This document shows positions 44,047 through 53,795 of a stretch of DNA of 64,000 nt, piece by piece; the first letter of the stretch is position 1, and the number at the start of each line of letters is the position of its first letter. A model generated the notes under the pieces. The model did not search any database. It saw nothing but the letters and a program-made list of their open reading frames with translations, and had not been told where the DNA came from. The stretch is taken from contig WWBZ02000040.1 in assembly GCA_011503125.2 (NCBI GenBank), positions 1,364,001 to 1,428,000 on the forward strand, written 5' to 3'. The stretch comes from Botryosphaeria dothidea. Taxonomy: Eukaryota; Ascomycota; Dothideomycetes; Botryosphaeriales; Botryosphaeriaceae. The translations under genes and the position numbers were made by a program.

Positions 44047-47000
44047 TCACTGTTGTAGTAATGAGAGGCCTAAGCCTTGCACAAAGTGGGCGTACTTTTG
44101 CTTTGTTAACGGCTTTGTAAGACCGTCTGCGATCATCTGAGCTGTTGGTGTCCATTTAAAGTGAACGTTGCCTGCTTGAGTCTCTTGCCTAAGCTAGTGG
44201 TGATGGATATCAACGTGACGAAGCTTCGTAACAAGCTTTCCGACGTTCTCTTCTATAAGGCGGAGCGTCTGTGTGTTGTCACACTCGATCTAAACGAGGT
44301 GACCTGGCTCAAATTAGATGCCTCTGAAGAAGCGTTTCTACTAGTATACTTGCTTAGCAGTCTCTAATAGAGCGAGGAGCTCTGCTTCCGTTGTTGAGGT
44401 CGTCACTATTAGTTGCTTGGAGGCTTTCTAGTCCACGGGTCCGTCGAACAGCATTATAAGTAATCCTTGGTAACTACGGCGTGTGGCCGTGTTATTTGCG
44501 AAGGATGCATCACTGCTAGGCACGAAGATGCGTTGATCATTTACCACGTTACCGTTATACATAATTGCGAGGTCCTTCGTATTTACGAGATATTCTAGGA
44601 GGCGGTATGCAAGATAGAGGTGTCGCTTAGAAGGGTTCGTTAAATACGCAGAGAGGGCTGAGTAGGCGTGGCCTATATTAGGTCTCGTGCTAATAGCAGC
44701 GAACTAGGCAGATCCTATCTTGCTCTGGAACGTGTGGATGTCTTAAGGTGTTGTATAAGCCTCGTTATTTAGGGTAGGTAGGTCCTCTATCGGAAGAGGC
44801 GTGGCAACCGATAATTCTTTAACGTTATATTTAGCCCTAAGGCTGGTAAGGTATGACTCCTATAATAGCTATAGCAGTTACTTGCTTCGATTACGGACGA
44901 TTCGTAAAGCTAAGAACCACTAAACTTCTCCTATCTTACGTATCTCGTAGCGCTAAAAGAGGTCTTGTTCGAATACGTGCGCGAATAGCTTATCCTTCTT
45001 AGGAAAGGCCATAATAATATCGTCTACGAAGAAGAATACAAAGAGGTGCTCGTTTGCGTAGAGATATGGAGCATCTGGCATAGGCTTAAGTCCCAGGTCT
45101 TTGAGCGTGGCTTAAAAGTGCTTTTGCCATAACGCTGGCGACTCTTTAAGCCCATAGAGAGCTTTCTTAAGCAATAAGATCTTCCTATAAGGAAGTGTTA
45201 TGCCTTCTAGTGCTCGGCAGAAGGTTAGTTAATCGAGAGGGATATGAGGAAAGGCATTAACGACGTCGTATTACCATATCTCGAGGTCGAATGCGCAGAT
45301 AATCGCTATAAGCGTGCGAAAGATGCGGAAGGCAAGGGTAGCCGTATATGTGTCTTGGTAGGAGACTTGGAGGTCACCTCGTACGCATACTCGTGCCTTG
45401 ATCTTAGTGAGATATCCCTTCTTATCGAATTTGTATTTAAAGACCCATATAAGAGGAATGACCTCTTTGTTGGCCTTGCGTGCTTGATCCTCGTCTACAA
45501 CGATCCACACCCCCTTACCATTGCCTTCCTATAGCTCACGGTAGAGTGCTTAAAAGAGATAAGGCTTAAGTTGGTATTTGAGGATGTCCTTATAGTAACG
45601 AGGCTCGGGCGGAAGGTCGTCCCGATGAATGCGTGGTAGAGGAGGAAGCTCCTCTAACTGATATGAGGGTGGAGGATCCTCGTGTGCAGTAGGTTGAGAT
45701 GTTTGCTCGTGATTACCCGTAGGAGCGTGTTTAAGCAGTGCACACATGCTCGCGGCGAGAAAGGTCTGCTCATAGTGAGCGTTACTGATAACCTTCGCGG
45801 TATGCGCAGCTCTTCTTCGATTCCTTGGACCTTCGATGATAAGGTTCGGGTTGGGGTCCGCGTTGATATTGGCTGCAAGGGGTGCACGATTGCCCCGTGC
45901 TGCTCCTGGGTCAGGCTCAGTATCGTATTGAACAGGGAGGAGACGACTAAGGCGTCCCTCTTGCTGTTGTTCGTCTTCCTCACCCCCTGAGGTGTGCGAG
46001 TCTCTGAGAGTAGGTGACGGCAAGACGTTATCGCTTGGTGGGTGTGGTATGCTGTTGTCCGTGGTGGACGGCGATGGTGTATGTAGTTGAGTGTGTTGTA
46101 TATCTGGTTTATTAGGCAGTATGCCTTGTTGTTATCCATCTGATGACGAAGTAGGTTGTTCTTCTATATTAGTGGCTTGCTCATGAGTAACCTCCTCATC
46201 TTCACTGGATGACGAATCTGACGTGATGAGGTCCTCAGAGCCCAGACGGATGCGAGGAATTACCTCCTGAGGCTCCTCTTCTATATCCTCGATTTCTTGA
46301 TACTACTCTTGCTTATCTGGTGAGTATTTTGATGACTCGTCAAAACTGACGTCTCTTGAGCGGATGATACGGTCCCCTGGTGGATACCATATCCGGTATA
46401 TGTTGGTGGAGTCATACCCAACAAGATAGCCAACGAGGGCTCGTTCTTGGAGCTTGTTACTACGCGGGATGGTTTTGTTAAGGGCGTAGGCCTTGCATCC
46501 GTAGACTCTCATATGAGCTACGTTTAGTTTAATGCTATAAGTAAGCTCGAAGGGCGTCTTCCACTTAAGGACTTTGCTTGGCGTCCGATTATGTATGTAC
46601 GTTGCTGCTAGGACTGTCTCTGGCCATAGGCGTTCAGGGAGGTTTGCCCCGATACGCATTGCTCGTGCTTTGATGATAATAGACTGACCAGTTCTCTCGG
46701 CATGTCCGTTCTAAGCAGGTATATAGGGTGCTAAGACCTCTATTGTGATTCCTCTTCGCTTAAGTTCAGCCTTAAACGCGGTGTTAAGTGATCTTTCGCC
46801 ATCAGTTCGAAAGAACGCAGTGAGAGCGTCAAAGCGACGTTCGATCATACTCAGAATATCGAGAATAAGCGTGTTGCAGTCTGATTTGAGCATATAGGTG
46901 CGGGTGAAGACATAGTTGCTCTTTATACACTCGATATGAGTAATCCACTCGTGTTGATTGAAGGCGGGCGTCATCTGGATGAGGTCAAATGAGACTCGGA

Positions 47001-48705
47001 AGAATGACTCGTTGCGAGCTTCCTCTGGTGATGAGTCTCGCGCAACAAGCTGATGAGCTTTTGCTCGCGAGCAGGTGTCGCAGTGAACAGGCACGACGTC
47101 GTTCGTGAACTCTACGCCGGTAACAGCTGTGAGCAACGCCTTGATAGCGTGGTAGTTGGCATGAGCAAAGACTCTATGCTACTGTTCAGCTGGGAGACTA
47201 CGGGTGGTCGCAGCACTCGTAATGGCTGGTACGGACTCTGCTTGGTGTAGTTCAAGAAAGAACTGTCCTTCAGACGGAGTAAGGACATACACTGTAGTGT
47301 CGTCCTTGTAGAGTCGAAGACTCTTAGTGTCCATATGAACGTCTTTCTCATTGCACTTAGAAATGGAGACTAAGTTGCCCATGAATGCTGGGACGTAGGC
47401 TATATCACGAAGGGTGATAACCTTGCTCTTCTTTCCGTTGCGGGCATTGACTATGACATTCCCGAAGCTCTTAATAGGCACACGCGTGTTGCCGCAGATC
47501 ACGAAGTCATCTGGACCTGCGTTGCGTGTCTCGATAAACCTTTTGCGCATATATCTGTTACACACGTGATGAGTGGTACCAGTGTCTGCGATCCATGAGA
47601 GCTCCAACGTGGTTGGACGCGAGTCTCAGTGCGTAGCAAATGACTGCGCAACAACGGCTGGGAAGGACTTAATAGATCCTTGCTCGTCATTACTATTGTC
47701 ATCATTTGCAAGCGTGTCAGGCTTAGGCTCCTTGCCTTTACCCTTGTTACCTTGTATGTGAGGTGTTAGCGGTGTACCGCGCTTGAGTGCATTCTCAACT
47801 TGCGTCTTGATCTTGTCATTCTTCATGAGCTTAAGGATCTTATCCTGGACCTTCTTGTTTGGTTTGAAGTCGGTAGGACGGTTGGGCGCGTTCGGATTGA
47901 GATAGAAGCACTGGAAGTACCAGTGTAGGAGTCTACATAAGTATTTAGGAGGCTTCTGCGGCTGCTCCTCGCCTCGTAGAGTAGCTGCGAAGGTCGCATG
48001 AGTCTTGTTCGTTATGAGCGCTTGCTTCTGGCGAGCATGCTCACGATAATCGACAATGACATCTGAAACGTCAAGCGTCTTAGTACCGAGTCGCAGCTCA
48101 CGAAGGATAGGGCTAGCGTATTCTGAGTCGTGTTGCATGATAGGCTTGAGGAATGCATTTACTCCTCGAGAGCCTTCGATATTAGAGAGGCCAAGAGAGC
48201 GTGCTTTGAATACACACTCTTCCTATTGTGTGAGCCACTTTTCAGTGCTCTGGGTAGTTGGAGGCTTCTCAAGCTCGCGGAGCTTATTAAGAACGAACTC
48301 CTGTTGTGTAGAGGTGGAAGGTTGAAGTCGTGCTTGTAAGGCGCGCAACTGTGCGTAAGGATGTGAATCCTCGACCTTGCGCAGGAGTGGTAGTAGTGGC
48401 TGAGACACTGAGTCTTCAATGAGTGATGAGAGGTCATTGAGCTCTCGCATCTGCCTGTCGTACTCCTTTTTATCCTCCTTATAGTCCTCGCGCTTCCACT
48501 TGTGCTCCTCACGATCCGCGTCGGTGATGTTGCCTGTTGGTAGAGGAGGCTTGGTGGGCGCGATTGGTTGTTGCGGACGTGAGTCCTTGGTTGGATCGAT
48601 GTAGTCGTATAAGCGAGCCTTCTTTGCACGCGATTGGACGATGAAGAACTATTTATCCCAGTCTTGCGAAGACTTGAGGACGATGATTGGCTTCGAAGAC
48701 GACAT
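44047..48705 (-). pseudogene. Copia F gag-pol polyprotein, interrupted by nonsense codons
   Basis: One frame of 1553 codons from ATG 48705 to TGA 44047. The gag part includes 'ILRELRLGTKTLDVSDVIVD' (about 48110). The protease shows 'WIADTGTTHHVC' at about 47590. The integrase core follows, ending at 46711 with the same Q-to-stop before NGRAERT as in element E. Integrase C-terminal 'ANLPERLWPETVLAATYIHN' is at about 46650, RT at about 45600-45000 with FFVDDII intact, and RNase H at about 44700-44350. Every interruption keeps the frame, so only substitutions occurred. Gag to RT domains align collinearly with element E. Confidence 0.93.
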
Positions 48706-49002
48706 GGTGGGTGACGAATAGGTGCTATTCGTCAGTTAACGTCGTACAGCTAACCAAAAGGGTTAAAGCTAGCTAGGAACGTGTATCAGACACTTGAGAT
48801 GCTCGATGTTGAGGCAAATAGCTGTGTCGTGATGACTGTTGATGAAATGACACGTGGAGGGAAGCCGTCGCACGGTCGCAGTGTGTTACAGCAGGGTGCA
48901 ACAACACAGTATTCTTCTGGATGCCGCAGAGAGAACGTTATAAGCGTATGAGACGCTTATACAGAGATCAAACGATGGATAACGAGTTTTGGAAGTGATT
49001 CC

Positions 49003-49013
49003 GGGCTCATAAC
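49003..49013 (-). other. Primer-binding site for initiator tRNA-Met, copia F
   Basis: GGGCTCATAAC on the plus strand, directly against the 5' LTR; identical to element E. Confidence 0.8.
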
Positions 49014-49161
49014 TGTTGGTATGTTGATGAACAATGATAATCTATTGATGATTGGCATGAGGAGGAAGGGCGTAGGTGGCCCACCCTCCTTATATACGTA
49101 AGTGAGTGACTAAGCTATCTGGTGTTGCAAAAGCAACATGCAAAACACGTGATTTCCAACA
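49014..49161 (-). repeat. Copia F, 5' LTR
   Basis: 148 bp from TGTTGGTATG to TTTCCAACA, followed by target duplication ACTTC. It lies about 200 bp upstream of the first host gene and is oriented away from it. Confidence 0.95.
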
Positions 49162-49360
49162 ACTTCTCACTTTACCTCTCTCAAACCGCTTTGAAGTAAA
49201 AAGATAGTACAATCACCACATGGGACCTGAACAAACGACCCGTCATGCCTTCTGGTCTGTGCTCTTATATTTGTACATTTAAACGGTTTTGGACCAGGAT
49301 TTCTTCGTCACCTTTACTCAATTCTGAAAGCTTTTGTTCCATAGCCACACACCATCCACC

Positions 49361-50189
49361 GTGGCTGACCCCAAAAATGAAGCTGCTTTGACGTGTGCTG
49401 GCTGCGGCAAAAGCTCGACGGACCTCAAGCGTTGCGCTAGATGTCACTCCGAACATTACTGCAATCGCGAGTGCCAGAAAGTTCATTGGAAGACTCACAA
49501 GAAGGTCTGCGCTTTGCTTGCAGCTGTCAGCGCCTCTACCTCTTCAACTGGTACCCATATCCTCATACGCTTCAGACACAACATGCGTTACTCACTGAAA
49601 GGCAGGCCCGAATGGTAGCTCCGACGCCCCGTCCACAACCAACAACAACAGCAGCAGCAACAGCAGCACGGCCACCACGAACCCACAGGGAGCCGAAAAT
49701 CAACCTCCCACCACTACTACTGCTACTCCATCTCCGAAGAACCTAGATGTTGCCATCTTCGATCCTTTTTCCCGTATCCGTGCCCGCACATGGCTCCACG
49801 ACCGCTCGGAGCGCGACACCTACAAGCTCCTCATCGACGCCTACCGCCTGCGCATGGAAGACAACTACAAGTTCCAGGGCTATATCGACATTGACTGTGT
49901 CCTAAGCGGCGAGGTACCCACCAGTATCCGCGGCCTCACGCGGTTCCTCCGTCGCCTGCACAAGCGCGCACCGGACCTGCTGCCTTCATGGTGGGACACG
50001 GGCAAAGATGACGAGTGCAAGAGGATCGGCATGACCAGTGGTGCCTGGGAGTACCTGGGTCACGCTGTTGAGAAGGCTGATATCATGGAGCATTATGGGG
50101 ACCCGTACATGCCGATGCAGTTGAGGATGTTTGCGGAGCCAATCTGTGGCAGTCACCCAAGCGGACACGATCGTGAGGTAACGTTGTAG
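49361..50189 (+). CDS. MYND-type zinc finger protein, start codon damaged or unclear
   Basis: The likely start position reads CCACCGTGGCTGACC: a good Kozak context with GTG where ATG is expected. There is no in-frame ATG before the finger, and a TGA precedes it. An upstream exon with a weak donor (for example from ATG 49221) is an alternative. Exon 1 (to 49550) encodes the MYND finger 'CAGCGKSSTDLKRCARC', then 'YCNRECQKVHWKTHKKVC', with all seven Cys and the His. An inferred 55-nt intron (49551-49605) restores the frame to a Thr/Ser/Asn-rich linker and a C-terminal domain ('RIRARTWLHDRSERDTYKLL', 'FLRRLHKRAPDLLPSWW'). It ends at TAG 50187-50189; the frame continues for 27 further codons beyond, so TAG may be a CAG-to-TAG mutation. 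MYND fingers bind proline-rich partners. Copia F sits just upstream. Confidence 0.65.
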
Positions 50190-50446
50190 ATGATGATCGC
50201 GGAGGAGGATGCTAGCATGGCCAGAGATGGCGGTCATTTGGTGAGTATCATCGGAATGTGATGCTTGGGGCTCGAATTCACAGTCATTCATGGCAGCTTT
50301 CTCGGGAATCTAGGATTCCTCTAGCTGGTTGCTTCACGGCACGTTCCTTTGAGGGTAGAGACATAGCAACATGGAATAAAAAGTGGATTGTGAACAAATC
50401 AATCGTGCAAGTCACGAACCAAACATTTTGGTGCGTGATCTGGTGT
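50190..50446. other. 3' flank of the MYND gene
   Basis: It includes the in-frame continuation to TGA at about 50271 (MMIAEEDASMARDGG). Beyond that I see nothing. Confidence 0.4.
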
Positions 50447-50582
50447 TGTTGGAAATTGGGTTGATTTGATTATTGTCTGGATTGTTGGCATGTCCCATGA
50501 GAGGGGTATGAGAGGGTGCCTGCTATATAGACTATTTGACGCTAAACCTAATTCGGAGCATTCTGAGACTATATTTCCAACA
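50447..50582. repeat. Short solo LTR (copia-like), 136 bp
   Basis: It starts TGTTGGAAAT and ends ATATTTCCAACA, so the 10-bp ends are inverted repeats. It is flanked by a perfect duplication GGTGT (50442-50446 and 50583-50587). The ends resemble the copia F LTR (TGTTGG...TTTCCAACA). Confidence 0.88.
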
Positions 50583-50663
50583 GGTGTACAGCGCAACTTG
50601 CAAAAAATAGCATGGCTTTCATTTGCCAAATGGCCCTAACAACCATGAGATTGCATAGGAATC

Positions 50664-50913
50664 TGTTGGATTTGAGAGTGAAGAGTGTGAGGTCAGAAAA
50701 GAGAGTAGATTCTGCCTCTCTCCTGAGAGGGAGGTCGGTAGGCTTGCTTATATACATAAAAGAGTGTTTGAATAACCGAGGAGAATAGAAGCCGATGTTG
50801 ATATCCGAAGCTTGTGAATATGAGGAGTAGTGAGGAGGTGGCAAAGAGTAGCTACTGATCTTGATGCCCGAAAGAATGTGATGCCTGATATAGTAGGGCA
50901 AAATAGTCTGACA
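50664..50913 (-). repeat. Solo LTR, same family as 39920-40159
   Basis: 250 bp from TGTTGGATTTGAGAG to GTCTGACA, with a perfect duplication GAATC (50659-50663 and 50914-50918). It is the inverse of the solo LTR at 39920 ('gagggaggtcggtag', 'gcttatatac' shared) and has some extra bases in the middle. Confidence 0.93.
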
Positions 50914-50918
50914 GAATC

Positions 50919-51153
50919 ACACAAAGGCTTTGGTATATAAGTCACCCCACATAAGTTACTAGAAGAGCGGTGTAGAGTCATCATCCTGATGGGCATCTAC
51001 TTTGGACCGGCTTCTTCTGCTTAGCCTTCGAGAAGATCACCTGAGTAATTGTAGATCATGTCTAAAGGAGTCTACCATGGCCTTTCATCCACGACACTCC
51101 ACTCCAAATGAAAGGCCCGGACTCTCAGGTGGCCAACTCGATTGTCAAGAATC
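50919..51153. other. Upstream region of the RING gene
   Basis: No gene seen. A possible TATA 'ggtatataagtc' lies at about 50930-50941, over 200 bp upstream of the start. Confidence 0.35.
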
Positions 51154-51717
51154 ATGGAATTCATGACGCACCACACGCTCGAGGAGCTGAGAAAGGCGAA
51201 GACTAACGACTGTCCTATTTGCCTCCGTCCGTTCATCCACCTGACCTGTGCCGACCACAATCCGTCAAATCACTCCCTCGGAATTCTTCCCGAAATCAGC
51301 CACGGATATGCGTCCGAACTTGCCAACGGCCACACGCAGTCCGAGTTGAATCTCAACAATAAATGCTACACTGTTCCAGTCTCTGGCGAAGCTAGCACCA
51401 CTCCCCAAACCCCCGGCAAGTGGTGCTATCAAGCAGTCACCGTGCAGGCCTGCGGCCACACCTTCGGCAAGACGTGCATCACCGACTGGCTCTCCTCCCT
51501 CGAAGCGGCCGACCGCATCAAGACTTGTCCAGTGTGCCCCATCGAGATCCGCTTCACTTACGACGCTCTCGCCGCCACCCAAGACATGCGACGGTGGACC
51601 CTCGCATACGCACAGCCCAGCCCCCAGCACCGCGGCTTGAGCGTGGACGCCCTTCATCGCGCGCAGCAGCTACGCACCCATTCGTGGCGCGTGGTCCGAC
51701 GTCAGGCGCACAGTTGA
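51154..51717 (+). CDS. RING-finger protein (probable E3 ubiquitin ligase), frame-shifted at 3' end
   Basis: ATG at 51154 opens MEFMTHHTLEELRKA. The first zinc pair is CPIC (residues 21-24 of the frame). It is followed by an insert of about 70 residues, then CGHTFGKTCITDWL and TCPVC, which complete a RING-type pattern with Cys and His ligands in order. RING domains recruit E2 ubiquitin-conjugating enzymes. The frame ends at TGA 51717, but skipping one base (the t of 'cagttgag') lets the next frame continue smoothly to 52048 with the same codon style. So either the gene carries a one-base frameshift, the assembly has an error, or translation ends here. The insert within the RING is unusual and lowers certainty about ligase activity. 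Confidence 0.7.
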   Translation: MEFMTHHTLEELRKAKTNDCPICLRPFIHLTCADHNPSNHSLGILPEISHGYASELANGHTQSELNLNNKCYTVPVSGEASTTPQTPGKWCYQAVTVQACGHTFGKTCITDWLSSLEAADRIKTCPVCPIEIRFTYDALAATQDMRRWTLAYAQPSPQHRGLSVDALHRAQQLRTHSWRVVRRQAHS

Positions 51718-52048
51718 GCGCTTGCCTGCGGCGTTTGACAAGGCGTATTCCCGCTTCGGCTCCAGGCCTGCTCAACGCGGTGTGCTCACCACGACGGAGG
51801 AGCTAAATGACGACTTGATGCTCACTCTGGTCAGGAATGGATATCCAGAGCATATGATACAGGGTGGGGCGACCACTGTTGGTGAGGCGGAGAGGGAACA
51901 CGAGCACCCCATGCTCTTAGTTTGTGCGTTGACCGTTTGCAAGTGGTATCTTGTCGGCTGCTTCGTCAGGATGGTCGTTGAGTGGCTCAGATTGGAGAAT
52001 GAGAGGCGGGCGAGGCGCTTCTGGGGTGACGAAGCTGATCATTTGTGA
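51718..52048 (+). other. Out-of-frame C-terminal continuation of the RING protein
   Basis: In the next frame (from about 51716) the sequence reads 'ERLPAAFDKAYSRFGSRPAQ', 'TEELNDDLMLTLVRNGYPEH' and 'HPMLLVCALTVCKWYLVGCF', ending 'RRFWGDEADHL' at TGA 52048. The stretch MLLVCALTVCKWYLVGCFVRM is hydrophobic enough to be a membrane segment. There is no ATG near its beginning (the first usable one is inside), and no clear intron could join it to the upstream exon in frame. I read it as the rest of one gene. Confidence 0.55.
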
Positions 52049-52631
52049 ACAAGATATGAGCACACTCAAGGAATGCTGGCGCAAGGAAGTTATGGGTGCT
52101 ATTTGTAGCAAAAGAGCTCAAGGAGAGTTTGGTGGTCGACCTGCTGGAGTGTGAGGAGCGCCACTTCGTCTATTTTCTGAGGGATAATATCTTGGAGGAA
52201 TTGGATATGATTTGGAAGAGAGTAACTCTAGCCATATCCTGGGGAAGCATGTGGCTTGTGGCGTGCCTAACTGGACACAAGTCAACCATGTCATCAAGTT
52301 GGCAATCGCTTGCATCATTACTAAGAACAGGGAGCAGGGCAGGTAGTTTTTGGAGTGTTCGTTAATCAACTGATTGGAGGATGAAAGAGACATCGAAACT
52401 GAGGTGCTATGTAGAAGGGATTGAAAAGATCGGTCTTTGCGATCTGGGATGACTGATGGTATCAGTCCCTTGATCACTGGCAATCAAAACTCACCATTTC
52501 GGCCTATCATCAGCGTGAAACTTATGTACAAATATAACATATACAACTCAAATACAGTGATCCACGGTCTTATACGTGATCCACTTACCACGCTTTCCGA
52601 ATTCCCATTCACACTTGCGTGTTGAATCCAG
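52049..52631. other. Intergenic region between RING and GH43 genes
   Basis: 580 bp, convergent 3' ends. Small frames at 52096-52365 have no recognisable content. Nothing else seen. Confidence 0.4.
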
Positions 52632-53693
52632 CTAGCTTACCAATACCGGCCACCCGCTTGAAAAGTCCAGCTTATTGATTCCAAGTAGTTTCTGACCATC
52701 AGTGAAACCAACGGTAATGTCAACATAGTGGTAGTAAATGATCGGCCCGTACGTCGGGTCATGATAGATACCCTGTCCACCAGGTCCGTAGACGTTGTCA
52801 TGAGAGGCGAGCACCTGCGTTCCGCCGTTTTGAGTGCAAGGAATCTGGTTGAAATCCTCCTGAAAGCAAAACGGTCAGCCACCAAAACAACATACACATG
52901 AATCAAACGTACAAAAGGCCCCGTAGGCGAGTCTGACCGGCAGACCATGATCTTGTACTCCTCCCCTTGCGCCGGCCTCTCAGTGTCGTACTTGCAGCAC
53001 TGGCCGCTCGACCAAAAGAGGTAGTACCACGAGCCGTAGTTGAACAGGTACGGACCCTCGGAGGGGCGGCTGCCGGTGTCGTTGAGCTCGACGTTGTACG
53101 GGGTGTCGGAGGCGGTGGTGGGAGGGGAGCTCATCGGGACCTGGTAGAGGCCGCCCCAGAAGCTTCCGAAGGTGAGGTAGTTGCCGCTGCGGTCCTGGAG
53201 GAGGTTGCCGTCGATGGCATTGTAGGCGTCGCCGTCTCTGGACTCGACGCCTGTGCTGCCAAGGTCTTGCCAATCACCTGGATGCATGGTGGTGGAGGTG
53301 GCGAGGGCGATCCGCGAGTTCTGCGTGCCCCAGCTGCTAATGGAGAAGTACAGGTAGTATGTATCGCCCACGAGGCTAACATCAGGAGCCTGTATGGTAC
53401 GTAAGGAAAGTGGAAATGCTGAAAAAGTAAGTTCTTTATCATACCCATCTGTCGGTGCTATCATCGAGCGCCGTGCCTACTTTTGTCCAAGGACCGGTGA
53501 GGTCAGGAGCGATATGAATTGTAATTCCTCCAGTGCCAGAGAAACGGTAATACGGGCCCTTGGACCCCTTCTTGATTATGCTGCCGTCATGAACATTGGT
53601 GCAGGTGCCCTGGCATGGCAAGGGAGCGGGATAGGTGGTCTGCGCCACTGCCGTTAGCAACAGGCAGAAAAATGATAGAACGAGGTTAAACAT
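52632..53693 (-). CDS. Secreted GH43 arabinan endo-1,5-alpha-L-arabinanase
   Basis: Three exons: 53445-53693, 52913-53389 and 52632-52859. Introns of 55 and 53 nt have donors GTATGA and GTACGT. Both joins keep frame, giving 317 aa. A signal peptide ([18 protein letters not shown]) directs secretion. The five-bladed GH43 propeller shows its three acidic residues: the base Asp in 'NVHDGSIIK' (about residue 36), the Asp in 'RWAPDVS' formed exactly at the first splice junction, and the acid Glu in 'RPSEGPYLF' (about 190). '[13 protein letters not shown]' near residue 270 carries the conserved metal-site His. The enzyme cuts the alpha-1,5-arabinan backbone of pectin outside the cell. A minus-strand TATAAAAAT lies about 90 bp upstream. 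Length is normal for the family; the gene appears intact. Confidence 0.92.
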
Positions 53694-53779
53694 GGCGCAT
53701 CAGAGAGTGTTTGGAAAAACGACTGGTCGTCTTACGGCTTCAAATATGAGATGAAAGAGACATCAATGACGTTTTGGTG

Positions 53780-53795
53780 CACTATTTTTATATTT
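53780..53795 (-). promoter_or_regulatory. TATA box of the GH43 gene
   Basis: The plus strand 'ctatttttatatttc' gives minus-strand AAATATAAAAATAG about 90 bp before the ATG. Confidence 0.5.

Larger units (their letters stand above)
43757..49161 (-). mobile_element. Copia element F, complete, at the repeat/gene border
   Basis: 5405 bp on the minus strand with 148-bp LTRs (43757-43904 and 49014-49161) and a perfect target duplication ACTTC (43752-43756 and 49162-49166). Same layout as element E: initiator-tRNA primer site, one long polyprotein frame (44047-48705, 1553 codons), polypurine tract. The LTRs differ by only a few transitions. Nothing older than its insertion site separates it from the gene compartment. 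Confidence 0.95.

Noticed and set aside
1..49161. CRISPR array or tandem satellite in the AT-rich block
   Set aside because: Repeats are LTRs and element copies. No regular short repeat with unique spacers was seen.
50569..50996. Small minus-strand frames of 82-110 codons
   Set aside because: They overlap the solo LTR at 50664-50913 and have no domain.
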